DNA of 38,264 bases, from the NCBI GenBank assembly GCA_017549505.1, contig JAFYUS010000001.1, positions 1 through 38,264 of the forward strand. The letters run 5' to 3'. How positions within the stretch are numbered: the stretch's first letter is position 1; each line of letters starts with the position of its first letter. The notes under the pieces are model-generated. The model searched no databases. It worked only from the letters and a program-made list of their open reading frames with translations, and was not told the DNA's origin. Source of the stretch: Bacteroidales bacterium (lineage in GTDB: Bacteria; Bacteroidota; Bacteroidia; Bacteroidales; UBA932). Positions 1 through 7,121 of this stretch are shown one piece after another. A program made the translations under genes and the position numbers.

Positions 1-519
1 AATGTAAAGAATATGGTAGCGGTCAACTGCTCGGACGACTCCTTTGACTGGACTGAAGGCTGGAACGGAAGGGGAGAGAATCTGGTAGCTTTCCAGGCGC
101 CTGAATCAGTCCTCGGTTATGACTGTGACTGCCTTGTCGAGTCAGACAACAACGAGAATAACTTTGCCGCAACCCCTGTGTCGCATCCTGTACTGAGCAA
201 CCTGGTTCTTGTAGGAAATGGTGCAGGGAAGCAGGGCATCCGTCTGCGTAGAGGAACCCAGGTGGAGATAACATCAGCCAAAGTGACAGGCAAGGGCAAG
301 CCTCTGGCTGTAGAGAGTGCGGAAACTGAAAATGCCCTTCTCGAGAAGGTATCCAGACTCAGTGGAGTGGCAATCTCAGGAACGCTTGACAGTAAGGAAG
401 GCATCTATACCAATGACAAGTTCGTGGCAGATGGAAACACGTCAAATGCAACACTCGGGTATGCGTCCCTTGAAGATATTGCGAAGGAGTGCAGCTGGAT
501 GAACGGCTGGACAAGGTAG
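1..519 (+). CDS. Surface/secreted beta-helix-like protein, C-terminal fragment (5' end outside window)
   Basis: The reading frame is open from base 1 and ends at the TAG at 517-519, so only the last ~172 residues are present; the ATG at 13 is unlikely to be the true start. Recognisable segments are DDSFDWTEGWNG, GYDCDCLVESDNNENNFAATP, GIRLRRGTQVEI and the end CSWMNGWTR. This pattern resembles the C-terminal half of a large Bacteroidota family of secreted or lipid-anchored proteins with repetitive beta-strand turns (often annotated as hypothetical, or wrongly as multidrug transporter). I recognise the family from memory only. The function is unknown; surface exposure is inferred from the family. 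No membrane segment is visible in this part. It is followed by a ~430-bp gap with a strong terminator hairpin at 826-874. Confidence 0.6.
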   Translation, partial: NVKNMVAVNCSDDSFDWTEGWNGRGENLVAFQAPESVLGYDCDCLVESDNNENNFAATPVSHPVLSNLVLVGNGAGKQGIRLRRGTQVEITSAKVTGKGKPLAVESAETENALLEKVSRLSGVAISGTLDSKEGIYTNDKFVADGNTSNATLGYASLEDIAKECSWMNGWTR

Positions 520-825
520 GATGATATCTGCTCCACTATAGACTCTGCCCTATCTTTCTTTATCCCAAGATATGGCGTTATGGATAATGCCAGATCATAG
601 TCAAGCGAATTGTCTGTAAATAAATAAGATTATGAATTGAATAAAAGCGGTCTCGCCCAAGATGCCTTTCTACGAAAGTCACAGTCATCGACGAAGTCGC
701 TTGAGCGTCAGCGAAAGAACGCAACCATCCATAACTCGCTTCGCTCGATGAAACAAAATCGGTCTTGAGACTTAAGTCTTCTTCCTCCGCAATCACTGCT
801 ATCCTCCCGGTGCAATATAAAATGA
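520..825. other. Gene-free stretch; possible degenerate repeat
   Basis: No convincing gene was seen. A 72-codon minus-strand frame (796 to 578) exists but its peptide matches no family I know. The stretch is rich in short palindromes: a CGAAGCGAG/CTCGCTTCG type element near 735-750 and gacttaagtc near 767-776. It may be a decayed interspersed repeat; see findings. Confidence 0.35.
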
Positions 826-874
826 AAAAGAGGCTAACCTCAAAGTCTAATTGACTTTTTAGTCAGCCTCTTTT
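826..874 (+). terminator. Rho-independent terminator-like hairpin
   Basis: AAAAGAGGCT (826-835) pairs perfectly with AGCCTCTTTT (865-874). Inside it, AAAGTC and GACTTT can form a second stem. The A-rich left and T-rich right flanks make it potentially bidirectional. It would end transcription from the surface-protein side before the promoter of the acyl-CoA synthetase. Confidence 0.7.
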
Positions 875-879
875 CGTTA

Positions 880-913
880 TTGAAATAGATACCGAAAATT
901 AATGTTATCTTTG
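880..913 (+). promoter_or_regulatory. Promoter of the acyl-CoA synthetase operon
   Basis: TATCTTTG at 906-913 matches the Bacteroidota -7 consensus TAnnTTTG. A TTG at 880-882 is a possible -33 element, although the 23-bp spacing is slightly long. Transcription would start near 920, about 30 nt before the ATG at 951. Confidence 0.55.
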
Positions 914-950
914 AAGGATTTTTAACCGCGTGTACCTCAAAACCTAAACA

Positions 951-2687
951 ATGAATAAGAATTATCCTATTTACAAGACAACCTTCATCGATGATATGCG
1001 TTCGCTGGTCGAGGAGGCTGCACAGAATTTTACGGACAGTACGGCGATCTCCTACAAAGAGAATTATTGGGACAAGGAAGTCTGCAAGGTATCATTCAAC
1101 CAATGGCGTGACGATGTCAGGCATCTTGGTACTGCCCTCTTAGCAAGCGGATTGAGAGAAGAGAAGATTGCCATATTGGGAGAAAACTCCTACGGCTGGT
1201 GCTGTTCTTTCTTCGGTGTCATGGCCATCGGGTCAGTTACAGTACCGGTAGACAAGGAACTTCCGATTGAAGATATCGACGGTATCGTGACTACAACAGG
1301 AAGCAAGGCTCTGATCTTCGGCAAGACAGCCGAGGAGAAGGTAAAGGAACTTCTCCGCAACGGATGTCTCACGACAGTCGAGACCCTTGTCTCAGTCGCT
1401 CCTGAAAGCACAGTTTCAAAGGAAGAGGCTGGAGCAAAGATACTCACTTCCCTTAAGGAACTTCAGGAAAAAGGTGCCGTACTCTATGCAGGCGGAGACA
1501 ACTCCTACTATGATTATAAGATCGATACCAACAAGCTCGCGTCAATAGTCTTCACATCCGGAACGACAGGAAAGGGAAAGGGAGTGATGCTCTCACAGGC
1601 AAACATTGGTCTGGACATGACGCTCGGAATGTACAACTTCGATATCACACGAAAGACCCTTCATGTACTTCCTCCACATCATACTTTCGGTTCGACAGTC
1701 AATTACGTAGGTCATCTTTCACAGGGCTGTGAAGTCTATATTTCAAGCGGCCTCAAGCATGTGAGCGATGAAATCCGCGAACAGCAGCCGACGCATCTGA
1801 TACTGGTGCCTGCATTCCTTGAAGTCATGAACAGAAAGATCTGGACAACTGCGCGTAAGAGCGGCAAGGAAGGTCTGCTTAAAGCTATGATGAAGGTCAG
1901 TGACCTTTTAAGAAAAGTAGGTATAGACGTCAGAAGAAAGCTGTTTTCAAGCGTCCTCAGCGCCTTTGGCGGCAAGCTGGAGCTTGTGATCTGCGGAGGA
2001 GCGAAACTCGACGAAGAAATAATCCGTACTTTCGATTCTCTTGGAATAACCATCCTTAACGGATACGGAATCACAGAGTGTGCTCCTTTGATCTCGGCTA
2101 ACAGAAATAAGTACCGCAAGCCTGGCAGCGTGGGTACTCCGATTCTTGCATGCCGTGTAAAGATCGATAATCCGGATGAAAACGGAGAGGGAGAGATCTG
2201 TGTGAAGGGACCGAATGTGATGCTGGGATATTATAACAATCCTGAAGCGACAGCAGAGGTCTTCGACAAGGACGGCTTCTTCCATACGGGCGATTACGGC
2301 AAGCTGGATGAGGAAGGATGGATATACATTACCGGAAGAAAGAAGAATCTGATAATTCTCTCGAACGGAAAGAACGTTTATCCGGAAGAGATCGAAGCTG
2401 ACCTTCAGAAAGTGGAGGGTGTAGCGGAAGTAGTGGTATACGCAGGAGAAAGCAGGGTGCAGAAGGACAAGATCACTATCGTGGCAGAAATCTTCCCTGA
2501 TGCTGACCTTCTGGCACACAAAGGAATTACAGATCTCCAGGCGTACTTTGACAATCAGGTCAAGATACTTAATGGAAAGATGCCTTCTTACAAGGCAGTC
2601 AAGCATGTAAAGCTGAGGGATACTGAATTCCAGAAGAATACTTCAAGAAAGATCACAAGGTTCTCAATAGACAAGACAATCGACTAG
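951..2687 (+). CDS. Long-chain fatty acid--CoA ligase (AMP-forming), paralog 1
   Basis: This 578-residue protein belongs to the ANL adenylating superfamily, which activates a carboxylate with ATP to an acyl-AMP and then a thioester, usually with CoA. The ATP/AMP loop TSGTTGKGKG is at residues 202-211, the NGYGITECAPL motif (A5) follows in the middle, and the hinge region has FHTGDYGKLDEEGW and GRKKNLIILSNGKNVYPEE. The catalytic-lysine region FQKNTSRKITRF is near the C-terminus. No signal peptide is visible, so it is cytoplasmic or peripheral at the inner membrane. It leads a three-gene operon with two alpha/beta hydrolases, which fits activation of fatty acids released by lipases. The substrate chain length cannot be read from sequence, and use of acyl-carrier protein instead of CoA is possible. 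Confidence 0.88.
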   Translation: MNKNYPIYKTTFIDDMRSLVEEAAQNFTDSTAISYKENYWDKEVCKVSFNQWRDDVRHLGTALLASGLREEKIAILGENSYGWCCSFFGVMAIGSVTVPVDKELPIEDIDGIVTTTGSKALIFGKTAEEKVKELLRNGCLTTVETLVSVAPESTVSKEEAGAKILTSLKELQEKGAVLYAGGDNSYYDYKIDTNKLASIVFTSGTTGKGKGVMLSQANIGLDMTLGMYNFDITRKTLHVLPPHHTFGSTVNYVGHLSQGCEVYISSGLKHVSDEIREQQPTHLILVPAFLEVMNRKIWTTARKSGKEGLLKAMMKVSDLLRKVGIDVRRKLFSSVLSAFGGKLELVICGGAKLDEEIIRTFDSLGITILNGYGITECAPLISANRNKYRKPGSVGTPILACRVKIDNPDENGEGEICVKGPNVMLGYYNNPEATAEVFDKDGFFHTGDYGKLDEEGWIYITGRKKNLIILSNGKNVYPEEIEADLQKVEGVAEVVVYAGESRVQKDKITIVAEIFPDADLLAHKGITDLQAYFDNQVKILNGKMPSYKAVKHVKLRDTEFQKNTSRKITRFSIDKTID

Positions 2688-2708
2688 TCTGAGCACAGAT
2701 TTTGACAT

Positions 2709-2757
2709 AACGCAGAAGAAAAGGACATTATTATGAATGAGACTTTTCTTCTGCGTT
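2709..2757 (+). promoter_or_regulatory. 15-bp inverted repeat bracketing the start codon of the hydrolase gene
   Basis: AACGCAGAAGAAAAG (2709-2723) is the exact reverse complement of CTTTTCTTCTGCGTT (2743-2757). The 19-nt loop holds the ATG at 2733. The right arm lies within codons 4-9. In RNA this is a stable 15-bp stem placing the initiation site in the loop, so a translational control element is plausible. No U-tract follows, so it does not look like a terminator. Confidence 0.6.
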
Positions 2758-3659
2758 CCGGTTATGACGGTGTCGACATCAGCACAATGGTAGTAAGGCC
2801 GGATTCGAAACCGACTGCTGTCCTTCAGCTCGCGCATGGAATGCGCGGGTGCAAGGAACGCTTCCTGCCATTCATGGAATATATGTCGGCGCATGGTGTC
2901 GTCTGTGTCGCCAATGATCATCGTGGCCATGGCGGAAGCGTAAAGACGGTCGAAGACCGTGGATACATGTATGACGGCGGTCATGTCGCATTGGTCGAGG
3001 ATATGAGGATGGTCACTGACTGGGCACATGCAGAATTTCCCGACCTGCCGGTCTTTCTGCTGGGACACAGCATGGGATCCCTGGCGGTACGGAATTACAT
3101 GAAGAGATATGATGCCGATATATCCGGGGTCATCATATGCGGCTGTCCGAGCGACAGCCCTCTGGTGCCGGCGGCTTTGCTCATTTCTCGTCTGCTCTGC
3201 CTCTTCAATGACGGGCGCATGAAGACCGGGATAATCCAGAATATTGTTTCATGGACATATAACAGGCGGTTCGCTTCCGAAGGAAGGAACGCCTGGACAT
3301 GTTCGGACCCCGCGGTCCGTAAGGACTTCGCGGAAAATCCCTCATGTACATTCGTGTTTACCGCAAACGGTATGCGCTCGCTCCTGTCGATGATGAAGGA
3401 AACATATTCCCGTAAGGAATGGAGAGGGACACATGCGGACCTGCCGGTATATTTCATCTCCGGGGCTGATGACCCCTGCATGAGGGGAGAGGCTGCATTT
3501 CATGCTTCCGCTCAATATCTCGTGGATCATGGCTATAACGATGTGACCTCTGCTATTTATACGGGCATGCGCCATGAAGTTCTGAATGAAATCGGAAAGG
3601 AAATGGTATGGGAGGACGTGCTTTCTCATATTAATTCACTATCTTTATCGGATAATTAA
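2733..3659 (+). CDS. Alpha/beta hydrolase, monoacylglycerol lipase-like (serine aminopeptidase S33/Hydrolase_4 type)
   Basis: The 308-residue protein has the order of motifs expected for monoacylglycerol lipase-like esterases: LAHGMRG (oxyanion HG, about residues 34-38), NDHRGHGGS (61-69), the nucleophile elbow GHSMG with Ser113, the acid in SGADDP (Asp246 or 247) and the catalytic His281 in GMRHEVLNE. A cap region of about 100 residues lies between the elbow and the acid. No signal peptide is seen, so it should act in the cytoplasm on monoacylglycerols, lysophospholipids or similar esters. It lies 45 bp after the acyl-CoA synthetase and 10 bp before a lipoprotein hydrolase. The start at 2733 is preferred because the N-terminal beta strand begins immediately. 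The start is enclosed by a long inverted repeat. Confidence 0.85.
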   Translation: MNETFLLRSGYDGVDISTMVVRPDSKPTAVLQLAHGMRGCKERFLPFMEYMSAHGVVCVANDHRGHGGSVKTVEDRGYMYDGGHVALVEDMRMVTDWAHAEFPDLPVFLLGHSMGSLAVRNYMKRYDADISGVIICGCPSDSPLVPAALLISRLLCLFNDGRMKTGIIQNIVSWTYNRRFASEGRNAWTCSDPAVRKDFAENPSCTFVFTANGMRSLLSMMKETYSRKEWRGTHADLPVYFISGADDPCMRGEAAFHASAQYLVDHGYNDVTSAIYTGMRHEVLNEIGKEMVWEDVLSHINSLSLSDN

Positions 3660-3669
3660 TGACACCGAT

Positions 3670-4569
3670 ATGAAAAAGTTGTTCTCTTTTGTTTGCGCAG
3701 CGGCATTTCTTGCCTCGTGCGCTTCTGGTCCGGTAGCACCTGAAACTGTTCAGTCCAAGATCGTTGAAGATGGTGGAACCGGCCCGTACAAGGCTCTGAT
3801 GTATGAGGCACCTGCTTTCGAGGCCCATACTGTCTTTGCACCTCAGGATCTGTCCAAGTTCAACAGGAAGAACCCACTGCCTGTCCTCGTATGGGGCAAC
3901 GGTGCGTGCACTAATTCACCTTGGGAGCATTATAAGTTCCTTAACGAAATAGCTTCACATGGATTCCTTGTGATAGCAACCGGACATATACCTATGGAAG
4001 AGGTCCCTTATCATGGCCCGAGGTCAACATCGCAGCAGCAGCTTGAGTCTGTAGACTGGGCGATAGCTCAGAATTCCGACAAGAACAGTCCTTATTATGG
4101 AAGAATCGATGTGGATGCCATCGCAGCTGCGGGAATGTCGTGCGGAGGTCTTCAGACGCTCGACAATTCAGCCGATCCTAGATTCAAGACCCTCATGATC
4201 ATGAACAGCGGTCTGTTCGTTAACCCTGCCGGAGCTGTTCCAGGTATGCCGATGCCTGAAAAGGAGAAACTTCAGAAGATACAGGTACCTGTCATCTATA
4301 TCCTCGGTGGCCCTGAAGATATTGCATATGGTAACGGAATGGATGATTTCTACCGTATCACAAAGGTCCCTGCATTCGCAGCCAATTATCCTGTAGGCCA
4401 TGGCGGAACATACAGACAGCCTCATGGTGGTGAATTTACCATCCCGGCACTTGCATGGCTCCAGTGGCAGCTTAAAGGAGATGAGGAGGCTGCCAAGATG
4501 TTCAAGGGAGATCCTTGCGGACTTGCCCTCCGCGATGACTGGACAGTCGAGAAGAATGCCCTTCTATAA
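3670..4569 (+). CDS. Lipoprotein alpha/beta hydrolase (cutinase/PAF-acetylhydrolase-like)
   Basis: The start is set at the ATG at 3670, because MKKLFSFVCAAAFLASC is a typical signal peptidase II leader with lipidated Cys17; the frame is open further upstream but would mask it. The mature protein has a GMSCGG nucleophile elbow (Ser157), VLVWGNGAC near the oxyanion hole (about 73-80), an acid candidate in LGGPEDIAYG and a histidine in PVGHGGTYRQPHGG. This resembles Bacteroidota members of the polyester/cutinase and platelet-activating-factor acetylhydrolase group. No acidic surface-export tract follows the lipid cysteine, so a periplasmic face is more likely than the outer surface. It starts 10 bp after the preceding hydrolase, so it is co-transcribed. 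The substrate is unknown; an ester is inferred. Confidence 0.78.
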   Translation: MKKLFSFVCAAAFLASCASGPVAPETVQSKIVEDGGTGPYKALMYEAPAFEAHTVFAPQDLSKFNRKNPLPVLVWGNGACTNSPWEHYKFLNEIASHGFLVIATGHIPMEEVPYHGPRSTSQQQLESVDWAIAQNSDKNSPYYGRIDVDAIAAAGMSCGGLQTLDNSADPRFKTLMIMNSGLFVNPAGAVPGMPMPEKEKLQKIQVPVIYILGGPEDIAYGNGMDDFYRITKVPAFAANYPVGHGGTYRQPHGGEFTIPALAWLQWQLKGDEEAAKMFKGDPCGLALRDDWTVEKNALL

Positions 4570-4614
4570 CATAAGATAAACGGTCCCTGATGCGAAACCG
4601 ACTTTTTCATTATA

Positions 4615-5877
4615 CTATAATCTGATACCGACACTGAATTCGAGGTATTCGGCTTTGATGCTGTGGGATTTGATCGCGAAGCCGAGGTATGTGTCAGCCA
4701 GTTTCGGGAAGTAATATCTTATACCGGCCTTTTCATAATGCCAGCCGCGCTCACGGTCATCAATCTTCTCGTTGAGTTCCTTGTCATTCACACCCTTATG
4801 ACGGTACGGATATGCTCCTATGGCAACATGCACTGCGAAATTTTTCCAGTATACCTCCTGCACGACCGCCACACCAACGGAAATCGGATCATAACCAGGG
4901 CTTGCATCTACAGCCGCATCACCATAGAGAATCCTGTCTGCAGCCTCAAGTTCCTTCATGTTTGAAGAATAGAACATATCGATGCCGATACCGGTCGCGT
5001 ACCTTAATGCATAGCGGTACATCGCATCAAAGCTGAGGGAGAATTTCGGATAAGCCTTCAGACCTGCAGCCTCCTCTTTTGTCGGCACACGGGCAGGCTT
5101 GGACGGATCGCTATGGTCATAGGCATATGTGTTCCATTCTGCCTGACATGTATGGAAACCTGTACCGAATGTGATCATGTACTGCATGCCTTTCCTGAAG
5201 TCCGTAGCTTTCTGCGGCTTACCCATATATTTGGCATACTCATAGTCTGAAAGCCTGTAACGGGCAAAGATACCGCCTCCGAGCGCGTTGATGGCTTCGT
5301 TCGGAAGAGCAAGGCGTCCGTTCGAATAGTGACGGAACATGAAGTCCGCTCCTACTTCCCACCTTTTGCCAACATGGAACTTAGCAAATGCTCCCACACC
5401 AAAATACGCCATAAAAGGTGCGCTCAGCCAGTTATTGCCGGGATTCTTGACAGGATCATACTTTCCGGGATTATACGTTCCACCAAAATCAAACAGATAT
5501 CCCAGAGAAAAATGCTCGCGTCTCAGAAGCGAACGCTCAAACGAACCATATATAGTATAAAGGTCCGGGAACTTAGTGTGGTCAGAGAACTGAAAATGTC
5601 CCATCCTGGCCACTGACATTCCCACACCGATGACTGGATATCCGAACTGCTGGGCATACATGTTTCCGCTTTCCGGTTCGGTCTGGAAACCAAGTCCCAG
5701 TTCATATGTCATATAGCCGAAAGTCGTCTGGTTCGGATGAAGCTTCTCCACATCATATCCATACCAGCCCTGTCCGGAAACTATCATATTGCTGCCTTTT
5801 CTAACCTGGGCATCAGCAGGATTCAGAAACGATAGAACCCCTGCCAATACTATAAACACTACTACAAATCTCTTCAT
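4615..5877 (-). CDS. Acyloxyacyl hydrolase / lipid A 3-O-deacylase (PagL family), outer membrane
   Basis: The 420-residue protein starts with a signal peptide (MKRFVVVFIVLAGVLSFLNPADAQ, cleavage after ADA) and continues with alternating beta strands, as expected for an outer-membrane barrel. FRHYSNG at residues 181-187 carries the H-x-S-N catalytic signature of PagL (His183, Ser185), embedded in a run of strand-like segments. PagL removes the 3-O-linked acyl chain from lipid A in the outer leaflet, changing endotoxicity and membrane permeability. Bacteroidota homologs are longer than the ~170-residue PagL of Pseudomonas and have a large additional C-terminal part, as here. It is a monocistronic gene with its own -7 box, convergent with the lipase operon across 45 bp in which I see no strong terminator. 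The family call is good; the exact activity is inferred. Confidence 0.75.
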   Translation of the reverse strand: MKRFVVVFIVLAGVLSFLNPADAQVRKGSNMIVSGQGWYGYDVEKLHPNQTTFGYMTYELGLGFQTEPESGNMYAQQFGYPVIGVGMSVARMGHFQFSDHTKFPDLYTIYGSFERSLLRREHFSLGYLFDFGGTYNPGKYDPVKNPGNNWLSAPFMAYFGVGAFAKFHVGKRWEVGADFMFRHYSNGRLALPNEAINALGGGIFARYRLSDYEYAKYMGKPQKATDFRKGMQYMITFGTGFHTCQAEWNTYAYDHSDPSKPARVPTKEEAAGLKAYPKFSLSFDAMYRYALRYATGIGIDMFYSSNMKELEAADRILYGDAAVDASPGYDPISVGVAVVQEVYWKNFAVHVAIGAYPYRHKGVNDKELNEKIDDRERGWHYEKAGIRYYFPKLADTYLGFAIKSHSIKAEYLEFSVGIRL

Positions 5878-5917
5878 ATTAAATTACTTATATCCAACTG
5901 AATTCAATTTCGGGCTG

Positions 5918-5925
5918 CAAAGATA
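5918..5925 (-). promoter_or_regulatory. -7 box for the PagL-like gene
   Basis: On the minus strand, TATCTTTG (5925 to 5918) matches TAnnTTTG, about 40 bp upstream of the ATG at 5877. No convincing -33 element was found. Confidence 0.5.
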
Positions 5926-6106
5926 CAAAAACGCACAATAATTCATAATTTTTCACAGTACCAATCAGCAGTGGTGGGATTGGACACCCATGCAGAGTAT
6001 TAATTCGAAGATTTAAAAGAAAAACATACCTATTCTGTGGACATTTTGGGAATAGTTGAGGATAACTTTTGTATAAACTTTGGTTACTGAATGGTACCAA
6101 AAAGGT
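5926..6106. other. Intergenic stretch without recognised features
   Basis: AT-rich spacer between the PagL promoter and the DUF2795 terminator. Related short sequences (ggttact, ggtacc and two copies of ggttacc nearby at 6164-6181) were seen, but nothing that identifies an attachment site or gene. Confidence 0.4.
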
Positions 6107-6149
6107 ATAAAAAATAACGGTGAGAATAGTATAAGTTATTCTCACCGTT
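6107..6149 (-). terminator. Rho-independent terminator of the DUF2795 gene
   Basis: AACGGTGAGAATA (6116-6128) pairs perfectly with TATTCTCACCGTT (6137-6149), with an 8-nt loop. On the minus strand the stem is followed by a T-rich tract (complement of 6107-6115), as expected for intrinsic termination of the leftward transcript. Confidence 0.8.
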
Positions 6150-6184
6150 TAATTCATTTATTTGGTTACCAATTGGTTACCTCA

Positions 6185-6406
6185 TTAGTATTCTTCTTCG
6201 TTAAAGAAGAAATCGTCCTTGGTAGGGTAGTCAGGCCAGATGTCTTCGATGCTCTCGTAGATCTCTCCGTCATCTTCAAGTTCCTCAAGGTTCTCGATAA
6301 CCTCTGCCCAAGCTCCGGAACGTGTAGCATAGTCGATGAGCTCTTCCTTCGTTGCTGGCCATGGTGCATCCTCAAGCTTTGATGCGAGTTCAAGTGTCCA
6401 ATACAT
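6185..6406 (-). CDS. Small acidic DUF2795 protein
   Basis: The 73-residue protein MYWTLELASKLEDAPWPATK... is strongly acidic, with the patterns APWPATKEELIDYA and EIYESIEDIWPDYPTKDDFFF. These match the DUF2795 family as it occurs in Bacteroidota, where it is a conserved single-domain protein of this length. Its function is unknown; a cytosolic protein is expected since no signal or membrane segment is present. It is transcribed divergently from folE, and a near-palindromic element lies between the two. It has its own terminator downstream. The length and both termini agree with the family, so the gene call is secure even though it is short. Confidence 0.85.
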   Translation of the reverse strand: MYWTLELASKLEDAPWPATKEELIDYATRSGAWAEVIENLEELEDDGEIYESIEDIWPDYPTKDDFFFNEEEY

Positions 6407-6466
6407 AGTTCTATGGTTTAAATGGTTAATAATCAGTATTTAAGCATTCCCTATTCCTTAAGGGGC

Positions 6467-6497
6467 GGCAAATATAGACAAAAAAATCTATATTGCC
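6467..6497. promoter_or_regulatory. Divergent promoter region with near-palindromic operator candidate
   Basis: GGCAAATATAGA (6467-6478) and TCTATATTGCC (6487-6497) are inverted copies differing by one inserted A, separated by an 8-nt A-rich spacer. The left arm contains the minus-strand -7 box TATATTTG (6476 to 6469) of the DUF2795 gene. A dimeric repressor site is possible. Confidence 0.45.
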
Positions 6498-6508
6498 GTT
6501 CTTTTTGT

Positions 6509-6516
6509 TAATTTTG
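6509..6516 (+). promoter_or_regulatory. -7 box for folE
   Basis: TAATTTTG at 6509-6516 fits TAnnTTTG. Transcription would start near 6523, giving a leader of only about 10 nt before the ATG at 6534, so no riboswitch can be present in front of folE. Confidence 0.5.
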
Positions 6517-6533
6517 CACAAAAATTATGCAAG

Positions 6534-7121
6534 ATGGCTTACATTAAGGACGAAAGATACGACGAACAGACAACTGCAGCTATAGCACAGCACTATAAGG
6601 AAATCCTCAGACTGCTTGGTGAAGACCCTGAAAGAGAGGGACTTGTCAAGACTCCGGAGAGAGTGGCAAAGGCCCTTCAGTTCCTGACTCATGGTATGAA
6701 TCAGGACGGTGCGGCTATCCTTAAGAGCGCTATGTTCAAGGAAGAATATCAGCAGATGGTCCTGGTAAAGGATATTGAACTGTATTCTACATGCGAGCAT
6801 CATGTCATGCCGTTCATCGGAAAAGCCCATGTGGCATACATCCCTAACGGAACAATCACAGGACTAAGCAAGATCGCGCGTGTCGTCGAGACATTCGCGC
6901 GTCGCCTGCAGGTGCAGGAAAGGCTGACCACCCAGATCCGAGACTGCATACAGGAGACTCTCCAGCCTCTTGGAGTTGCTGTCGTCATAGAAGCGTCGCA
7001 TACATGCATGACGCTTCGTGGCGTGCAAAAGGCCAATGCGGTCACAACCACATCGGCCTTCAGCGGTATCTTCCTTCGCGACGAGCGTACCCGCAACGAA
7101 TTCCTCAATTTGATTAAATAA
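6534..7121 (+). CDS. folE: GTP cyclohydrolase I
   Basis: The 195-residue protein converts GTP to 7,8-dihydroneopterin triphosphate, the first step of tetrahydrofolate (and queuosine precursor) synthesis, as a homodecamer in the cytosol. Family signatures are clear: [17 protein letters not shown] near residue 31, the zinc-site segment [20 protein letters not shown] with Cys87 and His89/His90, [25 protein letters not shown] (108-132), and [11 protein letters not shown] with His156 and the third zinc ligand Cys158. All zinc ligands of the type IA enzyme are present. The length is normal for bacterial FolE without an N-terminal extension. The stop codon TAA (7119-7121) directly abuts the stop of htpG on the other strand. 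Confidence 0.96.
   Translation: MAYIKDERYDEQTTAAIAQHYKEILRLLGEDPEREGLVKTPERVAKALQFLTHGMNQDGAAILKSAMFKEEYQQMVLVKDIELYSTCEHHVMPFIGKAHVAYIPNGTITGLSKIARVVETFARRLQVQERLTTQIRDCIQETLQPLGVAVVIEASHTCMTLRGVQKANAVTTTSAFSGIFLRDERTRNEFLNLIK

Noticed and set aside
1947-2606. 219-codon open frame antisense to the acyl-CoA synthetase
   Set aside because: The sense strand encodes a complete enzyme with all motifs; the antisense peptide has no recognisable pattern and no promoter.
2831-2847. CGCGCAT/ATGCGCG hairpin inside the lipase-like gene
   Set aside because: Only 7 bp and encoding the conserved HG motif region; readily explained by codon choice.
4570-4614. Terminator between the lipase operon and the PagL-like gene
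   Set aside because: Only a 4-bp inverted match (cggt/accg) could be found; not enough to call.
6161-6181. Two ggttacc copies, considered as attachment-site repeats
   Set aside because: Too short, no integrase, tRNA or second distant copy in the window.
6080-6382. 100-codon plus-strand frame across the DUF2795 gene
   Set aside because: Antisense to a conserved small gene and running through its terminator.
6516-6533. Riboswitch (e.g. THF or preQ1) upstream of folE
   Set aside because: The predicted leader is only about 10 nt, so there is no room.
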